From Streptomyces sp. cg36 (lineage in GTDB: Bacteria; Actinomycetota; Actinomycetes; Streptomycetales; Streptomycetaceae), in assembly GCF_041080675.1 (NCBI RefSeq), contig NZ_CP163520.1:6014001-6078000 (forward strand): DNA of 64,000 nt, written 5' to 3'. The notes beneath the pieces are model-generated. The model did no database searches, was not told the DNA's origin, and saw only the letters and a list, made by a program, of their open reading frames with translations. Made by a program: the position numbers and the translations under genes. This document shows positions 8,829-17,681 of the stretch, piece by piece; within the stretch, counting starts at the first letter, position 1; every line of letters starts with the position of its first letter.

Positions 8829-10916
8829 TCAGCGCGTGGCGGCGGCGAGAGATTCCCGGGCGGCGGCGGCCACGTGCTCGGCGGTGAAGCCGAACTCGCG
8901 GAAGAGGACCTTGCCGTCCGCCGACGCGCCGAAGTGCTCCAGCGAGACGATCCGGCCCGCGTCGCCCACGTACCGGTGCCAGGTCAGACCGATGCCGGCC
9001 TCGACCGCGACCCGGGCCCGGACCGACGGCGGCAGGACGCTGTCCTTGTACGCCTGGTCCTGCTCCTCGAACCACTCCACGCACGGCATCGAGACCACCC
9101 GGGTCGGCACGCCGGCCGCCTGGAGCTGCTCGCGGGCCTCGACGGCCAGCTGGACCTCGGAGCCGGTGCCGATCAGCACGACCTGGGCGTCGCCGCCGTC
9201 CGCGTCGAAGAGCACATAGCCGCCCTTGGCCGCGTTCTCGTCCGCCTCGTACGTCGGCACGCCCTGACGGGTCAGCACCAGGCCGTGCGGGGCGCCCTTG
9301 CCGAACACCTTGGTGTAGCGCTTGAGGACCTCGCGCCAGGCGATGGCCGTCTCGTTGGCGTCGGCCGGACGGACCACGTTGAGACCGGGGATCGCGCGGA
9401 GCGAGGCCAGGTGCTCGACGGGCTGGTGGGTCGGGCCGTCCTCGCCCAGACCGATGGAGTCGTGCGTCCACACGTACGTCACCGGCAGGTGCATCAGGGC
9501 CGACAGGCGCACCGCGTTGCGCATGTAGTCGGAGAACACCAGGAAGGTGCCGCCGTAGATGCGGGTGTTGCCGTGCAGCGCGATGCCGTTCATCTCGGCG
9601 GCCATCGAGTGCTCGCGGATGCCGTAGTGGATCGTGCGGCCGTACGGGTCGGCCTCCGGCAGCGGGTTGCCCTCGGGCAGGAACGACGAGTTCTTGTCGA
9701 TCGTCGTGTTGTTCGAGCCCGCGAGGTCGGCCGAGCCGCCCCACAGCTCCGGGATGACCGCGCCGAGCGCCGCCAGGACCTTGCCGGAGGCCGCGCGGGT
9801 GGCGACGCCCTTGCCGGTCTCGAAGGCGGGCAGGTGCTGCTCCCAGCCGGCCGGCAGCTCGCCCGCCGCGATCCGGTCGAACTCGGCGGCGCGCTCCGGG
9901 TTGGCCGTGCGCCAGGCGGCGAACGACTTCTCCCACTCGGCCCGCGCCTCACGGCCGCGGTCCAGGGCGGCGCGGGTGTGCGCGATGACCTCGTCGGCGA
10001 CCTCGAAGGTCCGCTCCGGGTCGAAGCCGAGGACGCGCTTGGTGGCCGCGACCTCGTCGTCGCCGAGCGCCGAGCCGTGCGCGGCCTCGGTGTTCTGCGC
10101 GTTCGGCGCGGGCCAGGCGATGATCGAGCGCATCGCGATGAACGAGGGGCGCCCGGTCTCGGCCTTGGCCGCCTCGATCGCCGCGTACAGCGCCTTGGGG
10201 TCGAGGTCGCCGTCGGCCTGCGGCTCGACGCGCTGGACGTGCCAGCCGTACGCCTCGTACCGCTTCATCGTGTCCTCGGACACGGCCGTCTCGGTGTCGC
10301 CCTCGATCGAGATGTGGTTGTCGTCCCACAGCAGGATCAGGTTGCCGAGCTTCTGGTGCCCGGCCAGCGAGGACGCCTCGGCGGAGATGCCCTCCTGGAG
10401 GCAGCCGTCGCCCGCGATCGCGTAGATGAAGTGGTCGAACGGGGACTCGCCCCGAGCGGCCGACGGGTCGAACAGGCCGCGCTCGTAGCGGGCGGCCATG
10501 GCCATGCCCACGGCGTTGGCGACACCCTGGCCGAGCGGGCCGGTGGTGGTCTCCACGCCCGGGGTGTGGCCGTACTCCGGGTGGCCCGGGGTCCGCGAAC
10601 CCCAGGTCCGGAACGCCTTCAGGTCGTCGAGCTCAAGCCCGAACCCGGCCAGGTACAGCTGGATGTAGAGCGTCAGGGACGAGTGGCCCGCGGACAGCAC
10701 GAAGCGGTCGCGGCCGGTCCAGTCCGGGTCCGCCGGGTCGTGGCGCATCACCTTCTGGAAGAGGGTGTACGCGGCCGGGGACAGGCTCATCGCCGTACCA
10801 GGATGGCCGTTGCCGACCTTCTGTACAGCATCCGCGGCCAGGACGCGGCCGGTGTCTACGGCCCGCTGGTCCAGTTCGGTCCACTCAAGGTCTGTGGTGG
10901 TCGGCTTGGTGCTCAC
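8829..10916 (-). CDS. tkt: Transketolase
   Basis: A 695-residue thiamine-diphosphate enzyme of normal length. Visible features are the N-terminal [15 protein letters not shown], the ThDP motif GDGCLQEG followed by the NL(I)LLWDDN stretch, and the central [12 protein letters not shown]. It moves two-carbon ketol units in the non-oxidative pentose phosphate branch. GTG start; the best Shine-Dalgarno is AGGAG, a little far upstream. First gene of the operon. On its own strand a TAGGCT hexamer (plus-strand 10981-10986) could be its -10 element, without a convincing -35. Confidence 0.95.
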   Translation of the reverse strand: MSTKPTTTDLEWTELDQRAVDTGRVLAADAVQKVGNGHPGTAMSLSPAAYTLFQKVMRHDPADPDWTGRDRFVLSAGHSSLTLYIQLYLAGFGLELDDLKAFRTWGSRTPGHPEYGHTPGVETTTGPLGQGVANAVGMAMAARYERGLFDPSAARGESPFDHFIYAIAGDGCLQEGISAEASSLAGHQKLGNLILLWDDNHISIEGDTETAVSEDTMKRYEAYGWHVQRVEPQADGDLDPKALYAAIEAAKAETGRPSFIAMRSIIAWPAPNAQNTEAAHGSALGDDEVAATKRVLGFDPERTFEVADEVIAHTRAALDRGREARAEWEKSFAAWRTANPERAAEFDRIAAGELPAGWEQHLPAFETGKGVATRAASGKVLAALGAVIPELWGGSADLAGSNNTTIDKNSSFLPEGNPLPEADPYGRTIHYGIREHSMAAEMNGIALHGNTRIYGGTFLVFSDYMRNAVRLSALMHLPVTYVWTHDSIGLGEDGPTHQPVEHLASLRAIPGLNVVRPADANETAIAWREVLKRYTKVFGKGAPHGLVLTRQGVPTYEADENAAKGGYVLFDADGGDAQVVLIGTGSEVQLAVEAREQLQAAGVPTRVVSMPCVEWFEEQDQAYKDSVLPPSVRARVAVEAGIGLTWHRYVGDAGRIVSLEHFGASADGKVLFREFGFTAEHVAAAARESLAAATR

Positions 10917-11252
10917 CCTGGGTCAGGGCTCCTCTCCACATGTTCGTTCCCGGTGACTGAGGGCGCACCGGGCGTTGTCGAGCCTACCTCCGCCGCAACG
11001 ATCACTTTTTCGAGTGCCCACCGGTTGGGACACACATCTCCAGAGTGCCCAAGAGCGTTCACTTCCGCCTCATGGCCCGGCCTTTCGCGACCCGCCCCAA
11101 CACGACCCCACCCCCGCGAAGGGCGGTGGAGGGGCAACGTCTAGAGTGGCGTGGTACGCGCAAGTCTTTACCGGGCATTCACGCCCGGAACGTCCGGGCC
11201 CATCCGACCGATTGCCCCGGGACTTGCTGGGAATTCTCTGTCAGGGGTGTGC
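10917..11252. other. Divergent intergenic region, tkt/ctaB
   Basis: A 336-bp gap between divergent starts. It should hold the promoters for the pentose phosphate operon (TAGGCT on the minus strand at 10981-10986) and for ctaB (TAGAGT at 11142-11147). Neither has a good -35. No convincing ORF or RNA gene was seen. Confidence 0.5.
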
Positions 11253-12200
11253 GTGACGGCCGTCGAGTCCCGACCCGCAGGGGTCGTCTTGACTCCCAGC
11301 CCGGGGGGCCATCGGCCGTTCGGGGCCCGCGTCAAGGCGTTCGTGGCACTGACCAAGCCGCGGATCATCGAACTGCTCCTCATCACCACCATTCCGGTGA
11401 TGTTCCTGGCCGAGCAGGGCGTTCCGTCGCTGTGGCTGGTGGTCGCGACCACCGTCGGCGGCTATCTCTCGGCCGGCGGCGCCAACGCGCTGAACATGTT
11501 CATCGACCGCGACATCGACGCGCTGATGGACCGGACCTCGCAGCGGCCACTGGTGACCGGCATGGTCTCGCCGCGCGAGTGCCTGGCCTTCGGCCTCACC
11601 CTCGCGGTGGTCTCCACGCTGTGGTTCGGCCTCCTCGTCAACTGGCTGTCCGCCGCGCTGTCCCTCGGTGCGCTGCTCTTCTACGTGGTCGTCTACACGA
11701 TGCTGCTGAAGCGCCGCACCTCCCAGAACATCGTCTGGGGCGGCATCGCGGGCTGTCTGCCCGTCCTCATCGGCTGGTCCTCGGTGACCAACTCGATGTC
11801 CTGGGCACCGGTCATCCTCTTCCTGGTGATGTTCTTCTGGACGCCGCCGCACTACTGGCCGCTCTCCATGAAGGTGAAGGACGACTACGCGCGCGTGGGC
11901 GTGCCGATGCTGCCGGTGGTCGCCTCCAACAAGGTGGTCGCGCGTCAGATCGTCCTCTACAGCTGGGTGATGGTGGCGGTCTCGCTGCTGCTGACCCCGC
12001 TCGGCTACACCGGCTGGTTCTACACGGCGGTGGCGCTGCTCGCGGGCGGCTTCTGGCTGTGGGAGGCGCACGGGCTGCAGAACCGCGCCAAGGCCGAGGT
12101 GACGGGCGCCAAGCTCAAGGAGATGCGGCTGTTCCACTGGTCCATCACCTATGTCTCGATCCTCTTCGTGGCCGTCGCGGTGGACCCCTTCCTGCGGTAG
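11253..12200 (+). CDS. ctaB: Protoheme IX farnesyltransferase (heme O synthase)
   Basis: A 315-residue UbiA-family membrane prenyltransferase with about nine hydrophobic helices. It carries the two Asp-rich motifs [15 protein letters not shown] and [12 protein letters not shown], and [10 protein letters not shown] at the start of the family domain. It attaches a farnesyl group to heme B, giving heme O, which CtaA (encoded 1.6 kb downstream on the other strand) turns into heme A. The GTG at 11253 follows AGGGG by 5 nt. The frame is open back to a GTG at 11151 just after TAGAGT, so a longer leaderless product cannot be excluded. Confidence 0.95.
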   Translation: MTAVESRPAGVVLTPSPGGHRPFGARVKAFVALTKPRIIELLLITTIPVMFLAEQGVPSLWLVVATTVGGYLSAGGANALNMFIDRDIDALMDRTSQRPLVTGMVSPRECLAFGLTLAVVSTLWFGLLVNWLSAALSLGALLFYVVVYTMLLKRRTSQNIVWGGIAGCLPVLIGWSSVTNSMSWAPVILFLVMFFWTPPHYWPLSMKVKDDYARVGVPMLPVVASNKVVARQIVLYSWVMVAVSLLLTPLGYTGWFYTAVALLAGGFWLWEAHGLQNRAKAEVTGAKLKEMRLFHWSITYVSILFVAVAVDPFLR

Positions 12201-12217
12201 CCGACCCGCTCCTTCGT

Positions 12218-12257
12218 ACGGGAGGGCCCAGTGGCGCAGGCCACTGGGCCCTCCCGT
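12218..12257 (+). terminator. Hairpin terminator after ctaB
   Basis: A perfect 18-bp inverted repeat (12218-12235 and 12240-12257) with a 4-nt loop, 17 nt after the ctaB stop. It is very stable but lacks a T run, as is usual in Streptomyces. Confidence 0.85.
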
Positions 12258-12292
12258 CGCATCCGGGGCTACCCGCGAGTAGCATCCTGGGC

Positions 12293-12634
12293 ATGGCAGA
12301 CACCCAGGTTGACGAGAAGCAGGCCGCCAAGGACGAGCGGCGGGCGGCGAAGCTCGCCCGCCAGATCGGCAACTTCGCCAAGGAGCACGGCGGCGCCGAG
12401 GGCCAGGTCGCGTACCTCGGTCAGCGGGGCGCCCGGATCGTCCTCGTCGGCTCCGACGGCGGCTGGGGCGACCTGGTGGCCCCCAGCCGGGAGATCGCGC
12501 TGAGCGCCGTCGAGAAGGCCGGGATCACCGTCCACGACGAGTTCGACGGCGAGTTCGCGCTGAAGGTGAAGACCGGCCCGTACGAGTGGACCCGGATGGC
12601 GGGAATCCAGCTCGGCGGTCCGAAGAACGGCTGA
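12293..12634 (+). CDS. Small conserved-type protein of unknown function
   Basis: A 113-residue soluble protein with a charged, Lys/Arg/Glu-rich N-terminal helix (about residues 6-35) and a compact C-terminal part containing GQRGARIVLVGSDGGWGDL. No signal peptide or membrane segment and no catalytic motif I recognise. It has its own ATG after the ctaB terminator, but upstream translation signals are weak, so it may be leaderless. Codon use is typical of the window and supports a real gene. Function unknown. Confidence 0.7.
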   Translation: MADTQVDEKQAAKDERRAAKLARQIGNFAKEHGGAEGQVAYLGQRGARIVLVGSDGGWGDLVAPSREIALSAVEKAGITVHDEFDGEFALKVKTGPYEWTRMAGIQLGGPKNG

Positions 12635-12649
12635 ACGAACCGCAACACT

Positions 12650-12709
12650 CATCCGGGGCTCACCCGTTAGGCGGGATGGAAGAGCCGTCCAGCCAGGGAG
12701 CCCCGGATG
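12650..12709 (+). promoter_or_regulatory. Long-range hairpin enclosing a start codon
   Basis: A perfect 12-bp inverted repeat: arm 1 at 12650-12661 and arm 2 at 12698-12709, separated by 36 nt. Arm 2 contains the ATG (12707-12709) of the amidohydrolase-like gene and part of its Shine-Dalgarno AGGGAG (12695-12700). If both arms are transcribed, pairing would hide the initiation site. It could instead be a terminator for the gene ending at 12634. Confidence 0.45.
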
Positions 12710-13831
12710 ATCGACGCTGTGCCCCAGCCGGAGCTGGTGGACCAGTACTGCCACGGCGTGCTCCGCACCGAACTGGGGCTCGGCACGTTCGAGACGCAGC
12801 TGGGCAGGACCGGCGCGCCGCCCGCGCCCGGCACCACGTTCTTCGACACCCAGACCGGCTTCGCCGTGCGCCGCTGGTGTCCGCCGCTGCTCGGCCTGGA
12901 GGCGCACTGCCCGCCGGCCCGCTATCTGGCCCGCCGCCGCGAGCTGGGCGTCCTGGAGACCGGCCGGCGGCTGCTGCGCGGCTCCGGCGTCCGCGCCTAT
13001 CTGGTCGACACCGGACTGCCCGGCGACCTCACCGGACTGCCCGGCGACCTCACCGGACCGGGCGAGCTGGCCGCCGCCGGGGCCGCCGAGGCCCATGAGA
13101 TCGTCCGCCTGGAGCTGCTGGCCGAACAGGTCGCCGACACCTCGGGGACCGTCGACGCCTTTCTGGCCAACCTCGCCGAGGCCGTGCACACCGCGGCCAC
13201 CTCGGCCGTCGCCTTCCTCTCCGTCACCGCCGCGCGCGAGCCCCTCGACCCGGCCCCGCCGGGCCCCGGGGAGGTGCGCGGGGCGGCGGGGCGCTGGCTC
13301 ACCCGGCGCCGCATCCAGGAGCCGCTGGAGGACCCGGTGCTGCTGCGGCACGTGCTGTGGAGCGCGGTGGCCTCGGGACGCCCGCTCCAGCTGCGCCTGG
13401 GCATGGCCGATCCGACCGGGCTCGCGGGCTTCGCCGCCGCCACCAACGGTCTCGGCACCGACCTGGTGCTGCTGCACGGCTATCCGTACCACCGCCAGGC
13501 CGCCCATCTGGCGAGCGTCTTCCCGCACGTGTACGCGGACGTGGGCCCGGCCCTGGTGCGCACCGGGGCGCGGGCCGCCGACGTACTGGCCGAGCTGCTG
13601 GAGCTGGCCCCGTTCGGGAAGCTGCTCTACTCCAGCGGCGCGCGCGGCCTGCCCGAGCTGCACGTGGTGGGCGCCCGGCTCTTCCACCACGCGCTCGGCC
13701 GGGTGCTGGGCGCGTGGGTGGCCGAGGGGGCGTGGGCGCGCACCGACGCGGACCGGGTCGCCGCGCTGATCGGCGCGGGCAACGCCCGGCGGGTGTACGG
13801 GCTGTCAGGCGCGGGTGAGGGCCGGGTCTGA
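12707..13831 (+). CDS. Amidohydrolase-like protein, possibly metal-free
   Basis: A 374-residue protein resembling the amidohydrolase-2 (TIM-barrel) family, with LVLLHGYPYHRQAAHL in the middle and KLLYSSGARGLPEL near the C-terminus. The expected N-terminal His-x-His reads DQYCHG, and the late Asp of the usual GSD motif is absent (SSGARG), so metal-dependent hydrolysis is doubtful. A 21-bp unit is tandemly duplicated inside the gene, giving TGLPGDL twice. Its 3' end overlaps that of the convergent ctaA by 27 bp. The ATG follows AGGGAG with good spacing. Confidence 0.65.
   Translation: MIDAVPQPELVDQYCHGVLRTELGLGTFETQLGRTGAPPAPGTTFFDTQTGFAVRRWCPPLLGLEAHCPPARYLARRRELGVLETGRRLLRGSGVRAYLVDTGLPGDLTGLPGDLTGPGELAAAGAAEAHEIVRLELLAEQVADTSGTVDAFLANLAEAVHTAATSAVAFLSVTAAREPLDPAPPGPGEVRGAAGRWLTRRRIQEPLEDPVLLRHVLWSAVASGRPLQLRLGMADPTGLAGFAAATNGLGTDLVLLHGYPYHRQAAHLASVFPHVYADVGPALVRTGARAADVLAELLELAPFGKLLYSSGARGLPELHVVGARLFHHALGRVLGAWVAEGAWARTDADRVAALIGAGNARRVYGLSGAGEGRV
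13010..13051 (+). repeat. 21-bp in-frame tandem duplication
   Basis: Two identical 21-bp copies (13010-13030 and 13031-13051), each encoding TGLPGDL, then a partial third copy reading TGPGEL. It lies inside the amidohydrolase-like gene and keeps the frame. Confidence 0.9.
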
Positions 13832-14800
13832 CTGGGCGGGCACGGTCACGGCGGTCTGCGGGCGCTCGCGGAGCGAGAGCAGGACGCGGACCACCGCGAT
13901 CCACACCAGGCAGGAGCCGAACATGTGCAGGGCCACCAGGGCCTCGGGCGTCTTGGTGAAGTACTGGACGTAGCCGATGATCCCCTGGCCCATCAGCACC
14001 AGGAACAGGTCGCGGGCGCGGTCGCGCGGGCCCGCCGGGGCGTCGACCGCCTTCAGGACGAACCAGAGCGCGACCGTGAGGGCCACCACGACCCAGGCGA
14101 GGTCGGCGTGGAGCTGGCTGATCATCGTCCAGTTCAGCGGGATGCGCTCCACGTCGCTGGAGTCGCCCGCGTGTCGCCCCGAACCGGTGACGACCGTGCC
14201 GACCGCGACCAGCAGGCCCGCGGCGACCACCAGCAGCCAGGTCAGCTGGACCACGGCCTTGCCGACCAGCGGGCGCGGCGCGTCGTCGCCCTCGCGGGTG
14301 CGCTGCCAGGTCGTCATCGCGACCGTGAGGAGCGCGGTGGAGAGCAGGAAGTGCGCCGCGACCGTGTACGGGTTGAGGCCGACCAGGACGACGACGCCGC
14401 CCAGCACCGCGTTGCCCATCACGATCCAGAACTGGGCCCAGCCGAGCCGGGTGACCGAGCGCCGCCGGGGCTTGGCCGCGCGGGCCGCGACGATCGCCCA
14501 GCCGACGGCCGCGCACAGCACGTAGGTGAGCATCCGGTTGCCGAACTCGACGGCGCTGTGGAAGTTCATCTCGCCGGTCGGCGTCAGGCTCTGGTCGGTG
14601 CACTTGGGCCAGGTCGGGCAGCCGAGCCCGGAGCCGGTGAGCCGGACCGCGCCGCCGGTCACCACGATGACGACGGCCATGACGACGGCGCTGAGCGCCG
14701 CGCGCTGGACGGTCCGCGGGGACGGCGTCCACCGCTCGGCGATGAAGGCGAGCGGGTTGCGCACCGCCTGAGCCACATCGGCTCGGGTCACGTTCGGCAT
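13805..14800 (-). CDS. ctaA: Heme A synthase (COX15/CtaA family)
   Basis: A 331-residue protein with eight predicted membrane helices. The first external loop has the conserved cysteine pair GLGCPTWPKC, and conserved histidines appear in MNFHSAVEFGNR, AHFLLSTALL, SQLHADLAWV and ALHMFGS. It oxidises heme O to heme A for the aa3 cytochrome oxidase. The ATG at 14800 is preferred; TACGAT lies only 7 nt upstream on the coding strand, so the mRNA may be leaderless. A GTG 10 codons further upstream is the alternative. It overlaps the convergent amidohydrolase-like gene by 27 bp. Confidence 0.92.
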   Translation of the reverse strand: MPNVTRADVAQAVRNPLAFIAERWTPSPRTVQRAALSAVVMAVVIVVTGGAVRLTGSGLGCPTWPKCTDQSLTPTGEMNFHSAVEFGNRMLTYVLCAAVGWAIVAARAAKPRRRSVTRLGWAQFWIVMGNAVLGGVVVLVGLNPYTVAAHFLLSTALLTVAMTTWQRTREGDDAPRPLVGKAVVQLTWLLVVAAGLLVAVGTVVTGSGRHAGDSSDVERIPLNWTMISQLHADLAWVVVALTVALWFVLKAVDAPAGPRDRARDLFLVLMGQGIIGYVQYFTKTPEALVALHMFGSCLVWIAVVRVLLSLRERPQTAVTVPAQSDPALTRA

Positions 14801-14878
14801 GGGCCCTATCGTAGGGGGCCGTTTGTGCACGTTTTCACGAGGGGGCCGGAACGAGCCGCCGGCCCCCGGCCGGACCGG

Positions 14879-15652
14879 CTACTCCCAGCGGAAGAACCGG
14901 GCCGCCGCACCGAGGCCCAGCACCGCCCAGACCGCCAGGATCCCCAGGTCGCCCCAGGGCATCGAGGCGCCGTGCTGGAGGACGTCGCGCAGCCCGTCGG
15001 AGAGGGCCGAGATCGGCAGCAGGCCGAGCGCGTCCCGCACGCCGTCCGGGAACTTGTCCATCGGCACGATGACCCCGCCGCCCACCAGCAGCAGCAGGAA
15101 GACCAGATTGGCGGCGGCGAGCGTCGCCTCGGCCTTGAGCGTGCCCGCCATCAGCAGCCCGAGCCCCGAGAACGCGGCGGTGCCGAGCACCAGGAGCAGC
15201 AGCACGGCAAGCGGGTTGCCGTGCGGCGACCAGCCGAGCGCGAGGGCGATCACGATCAGCAGGACGACCTGGAGCACCTCGGTGACCAGCACCGACAGCG
15301 TCTTGGCGGTCATCAGCGCCCAGCGCGGCAGCGGGGAGGCGCCGAGCCGCTTGAGCACGCCGTAGCGGCGCTCGAAGCCGGTGGCGATGGCCTGGCCGGT
15401 GAAGGCGGTGGACATCACGGCGAGCGCGAGGACGCCCGGTGTGAGGAAGTCCACGGACTTGCCCGCGCCGGTGTCGATGATGTCGACCCCGCTGAACAGC
15501 ACCAGCAGCAGCGTCGGGATGACCACGGTGAGCAGCAGCTGCTCGCCGTTGCGCAGCAGCATCCGCGTCTCCAGCGCGGTCTGCGCGCTGATCATCCGGC
15601 CGACGGGCGCGGCCCCCGGCTTCGGCGTGTACGTACCAGCACCGGCGCTCAT
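14879..15652 (-). CDS. ABC-2 type transporter permease
   Basis: A 257-residue membrane protein with six hydrophobic segments and the ABC-2 permease stretch ERRYGVLKRLGASPLPR after the second segment. It is the membrane half of an exporter with the ATPase encoded just upstream; the start and stop overlap in ATGA (15649-15652). The pair sits between ctaA and the suf operon, the same place as an ABC exporter pair in mycobacteria as I recall. The substrate is unknown; a role in export linked to respiration or heme is speculation from position. Confidence 0.87.
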   Translation of the reverse strand: MSAGAGTYTPKPGAAPVGRMISAQTALETRMLLRNGEQLLLTVVIPTLLLVLFSGVDIIDTGAGKSVDFLTPGVLALAVMSTAFTGQAIATGFERRYGVLKRLGASPLPRWALMTAKTLSVLVTEVLQVVLLIVIALALGWSPHGNPLAVLLLLVLGTAAFSGLGLLMAGTLKAEATLAAANLVFLLLLVGGGVIVPMDKFPDGVRDALGLLPISALSDGLRDVLQHGASMPWGDLGILAVWAVLGLGAAARFFRWE

Positions 15653-16575
15653 CGGCGCAGCTCCCTACCGGTCAGTTCCAGGAAGACGTCCTCAAGGGTG
15701 TGGCGCTCGACCGCGATGCCGTCGGGGAGCACGCCGTGCTGGGCGCACCAAGAGGTGACGGTGGCCAGCAGCTGGGGGTCCACGGTGCCGCTGATGCGGT
15801 ACGCGCCCGCGGTGAGCTCGGCGGCGGCCGTGCCGTCGGGGAGCGCCTTGAGGAGCGAGGCGAGGTCGAGGCCGGGGCGGCCGGTGAAGCGCAGGGTGTT
15901 CTCGGCGCCGCCGCGGCAGAGCGTCTCGGGGGAGCCCTGGGCGACGACCTTGCCCGCGTCCACGATCGCCACGTCGTCCGAGAGCTCTTCGGCCTCGTCC
16001 ATGAAGTGGGTGGTCAGGACGGTGGAGACGCCGTCGGCGCGCAGTTCGCGGACCAGGTCCCAGGTGGCGCGGCGGGCCTGCGGGTCGAGCCCGGCCGTCG
16101 GCTCGTCCAGGAAGACCAGTTCGGGGCGGCCGACCACGGCCATGGCGAGCGCCAGGCGCTGCTGCTGGCCGCCGGAGAGCCGCCGGTAGGTGGTGCGTCC
16201 GCACTCGCCGAGGCCCAGGCGCTCGATCAGCGCGGGCACGTCCAGCGGGTGGGCGTGCAGCTTGGCCATGTGGCGCAGCATCTCCTCGGCGCGGGCGCCG
16301 GAGTAGACGCCGCCCGACTGGAGCATCACGCCGATGCGCGGGCGCAGCCGCTCGGCCTCGGTGACGGGGTCCAGGCCGAGGACCCGGACGGTGCCCGCGT
16401 CGGGCCTGCGGTAGCCCTCGCAGACCTCGATGGTGGTGGTCTTGCCGGCACCGTTGGGGCCGAGGACGGCGGTGACGGTCCCGGCGGCGACCCGCAGGTC
16501 GAGGCCGTCCACGGCGGTCTTCGATCCGTACCGTTTGACCAGGCCGGTCACCTGGACGACGGACTCGCTCTTCAT
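15649..16575 (-). CDS. ABC transporter ATP-binding protein
   Basis: A 308-residue DrrA-type ATPase. Walker A is GPNGAGKTT, the Q-loop MLQSGG, the signature LSGGQQQRL, Walker B LVFLDEPTAGLD and the switch histidine TTHFMDE. A C-terminal extension of about 90 residues follows the nucleotide-binding domain, ending LEDVFLELTGRE as in DrrA. The ATG at 16575 is chosen; the open frame runs further upstream without homology. The hexamer TAGACT lies just upstream and could be a -10 close to the start. Translation is coupled to the permease. Confidence 0.92.
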   Translation of the reverse strand: MKSESVVQVTGLVKRYGSKTAVDGLDLRVAAGTVTAVLGPNGAGKTTTIEVCEGYRRPDAGTVRVLGLDPVTEAERLRPRIGVMLQSGGVYSGARAEEMLRHMAKLHAHPLDVPALIERLGLGECGRTTYRRLSGGQQQRLALAMAVVGRPELVFLDEPTAGLDPQARRATWDLVRELRADGVSTVLTTHFMDEAEELSDDVAIVDAGKVVAQGSPETLCRGGAENTLRFTGRPGLDLASLLKALPDGTAAAELTAGAYRISGTVDPQLLATVTSWCAQHGVLPDGIAVERHTLEDVFLELTGRELRR

Positions 16576-16805
16576 GACGAGCCAGTCTAGGCAGCGCGGG
16601 AAGGGCGCCGGACCGTGGGTCGGGGGTCGTACGGGGGCGTGGACGCGCGGGTGCGCGACCCTTGATTTCCGGCCGTCGAAGGGGCCGCGCGGCGGGTGTG
16701 CGGGGGCCGCCGGAAGCGATCCGCGGATGACGTGCGAAAACACCCCCCGTCCGGCCGTTACCCGAGGTCAAGCCGGTCGCGGGGGCTCAATTCGGGGGTG
16801 CCCCA

Positions 16806-16819
16806 TTTGATCGATCAAA
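16806..16819. promoter_or_regulatory. Perfect 14-bp palindrome, unknown factor
   Basis: TTTGATCGATCAAA is its own reverse complement. It lies about 105 bp upstream of the suf operon start in an AT-rich patch. It resembles an FNR/Crp half-site pair but with 2 rather than 4 central bases, so the binding factor is not assigned. Confidence 0.4.
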
Positions 16820-16838
16820 GATCGTTTCCGCAGGTCAG

Positions 16839-16854
16839 CTTAGGTATGCCTAAG
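16839..16854. promoter_or_regulatory. Palindrome resembling half of an iron box
   Basis: CTTAGG-TATG-CCTAAG is a perfect inverted repeat. TTAGGT is the left half of the DmdR1/IdeR iron box, but the 19-bp consensus is matched only in about 11 positions. Its place upstream of the suf operon makes iron control attractive but unproven. Confidence 0.35.
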
Positions 16855-16889
16855 TGATGCAGCGCACCGCTCGATGATCGCGACGTGGC

Positions 16890-16926
16890 TTGTCAGGCTC
16901 TGAGGAATTACGCAACAATGGTGTTG
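16890..16926 (+). promoter_or_regulatory. suf operon promoter with SufR operator
   Basis: CAAC-N6-GTTG at 16913-16926 matches the palindrome I recall for Streptomyces SufR operators. TTGTCA at 16890-16895, 17 bases upstream of CAACAA (16913-16918), is a plausible -35/-10 pair. Transcription would then begin at or next to the GTG start of sufR, giving a leaderless message, and the operator would cover the -10 region. The palindrome is seen; promoter placement is inferred. Confidence 0.6.
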
Positions 16927-17681
16927 TGAAAAACGTCGGCGAGGCTCCGCAGGAGGAACTCGCGACCGGTGAGCGGTCCACCCGCAACCGGGTCGCGCGC
17001 TCCATCCTGGACCACGGTCCCTCCACCGTCGCGGACCTCGCGAAGCGGCTCGGCCTCACCCAGGCCGCCGTCCGCCGCCACCTCGACGCCCTGGTGGCCG
17101 ACGAGGTCGTGGCCCCCCGCGAACAGCGGGTGTACGGGGCGCGGACCCGCGGCAGGCCCGCCAAGGTCTTCGCCCTCACGGACTGCGGGCGGGACGCCTT
17201 CGACCAGTCGTACGACAAGCTGGCCGTGGACGCGCTCCGCTGGATCGAGAAGTCCGCGGGCGGCGGCGCGGCCGGCGAGGAAGCCGTCGTCGCCTTCGCC
17301 CGGGCCCGTATCGAGTCCCAGGCGGAGAGCTACCGCGAAGCCGTGGCCGCGGCGCCGCCCGAGGAGCGGACCGAGGCCCTGGCCAGGGCCTTGACCGCCG
17401 ACGGGTACGCTGCTACGGCGCGCAGCGCGCCCCTCCCCGGACGGGGCGAGCAGCTCTGCCAGCACCACTGCCCGGTCGCGCACGCCGCCGAGCAGTTCCC
17501 GCAGCTGTGCGAGGCGGAGACGGAGTTCTTCTCCCGCCTCCTCGGGACCCATGTGCAACGTCTGGCCACCATCGCCCACGGCGACGGGGTGTGCACGACG
17601 TTCATCCCGCACAGCGCACCACAGTCCCCGCAAGACACCGAATCAGCATCCACGAGCACGGCCGGGAGGAACCCCGCATGA
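16926..17681 (+). CDS. sufR: Iron-sulfur sensing repressor SufR
   Basis: A 251-residue DeoR/ArsR-like winged-helix regulator. The HTH spans about residues 20-80 ([20 protein letters not shown]), with the wing [12 protein letters not shown]. The C-terminal half has a cysteine cluster C-x3-C-x12-C ([11 protein letters not shown], then PQLCEAE) fit to hold a [4Fe-4S] cluster. SufR represses its own suf operon when cluster supply is adequate. The start is GTG at 16926, inside the operator palindrome; an in-frame TTG at 16890 has no support. Its stop overlaps the sufB ATG. Confidence 0.92.
   Translation: MKNVGEAPQEELATGERSTRNRVARSILDHGPSTVADLAKRLGLTQAAVRRHLDALVADEVVAPREQRVYGARTRGRPAKVFALTDCGRDAFDQSYDKLAVDALRWIEKSAGGGAAGEEAVVAFARARIESQAESYREAVAAAPPEERTEALARALTADGYAATARSAPLPGRGEQLCQHHCPVAHAAEQFPQLCEAETEFFSRLLGTHVQRLATIAHGDGVCTTFIPHSAPQSPQDTESASTSTAGRNPA

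Larger units (their letters stand above)
16576..16925. other. Divergent intergenic region, ABC exporter/sufR
   Basis: A 350-bp gap with an AT-richer core (about 16800-16925). No ORF was supported. It contains three separate palindromes, listed individually, the last being a SufR-type operator at the suf operon start. Confidence 0.7.

Noticed and set aside
8799..11144. 781-codon plus-strand ORF opposite tkt
   Set aside because: Antisense shadow of transketolase, with His/Arg/Asp-rich sequence and no domain.
11151..11252. 34-residue N-terminal extension of CtaB
   Set aside because: The extension is not hydrophobic and has no family match; AGGGG sits before the GTG at 11253. A leaderless long form is possible but less likely.
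16806..16819. FNR/ANR binding site
   Set aside because: TTGAT and ATCAA are separated by 2 rather than 4 bases. Kept only as an unassigned palindrome.
16839..16854. Full DmdR1/IdeR iron box
   Set aside because: Only about 11 of 19 consensus positions match, although the inverted repeat is perfect.
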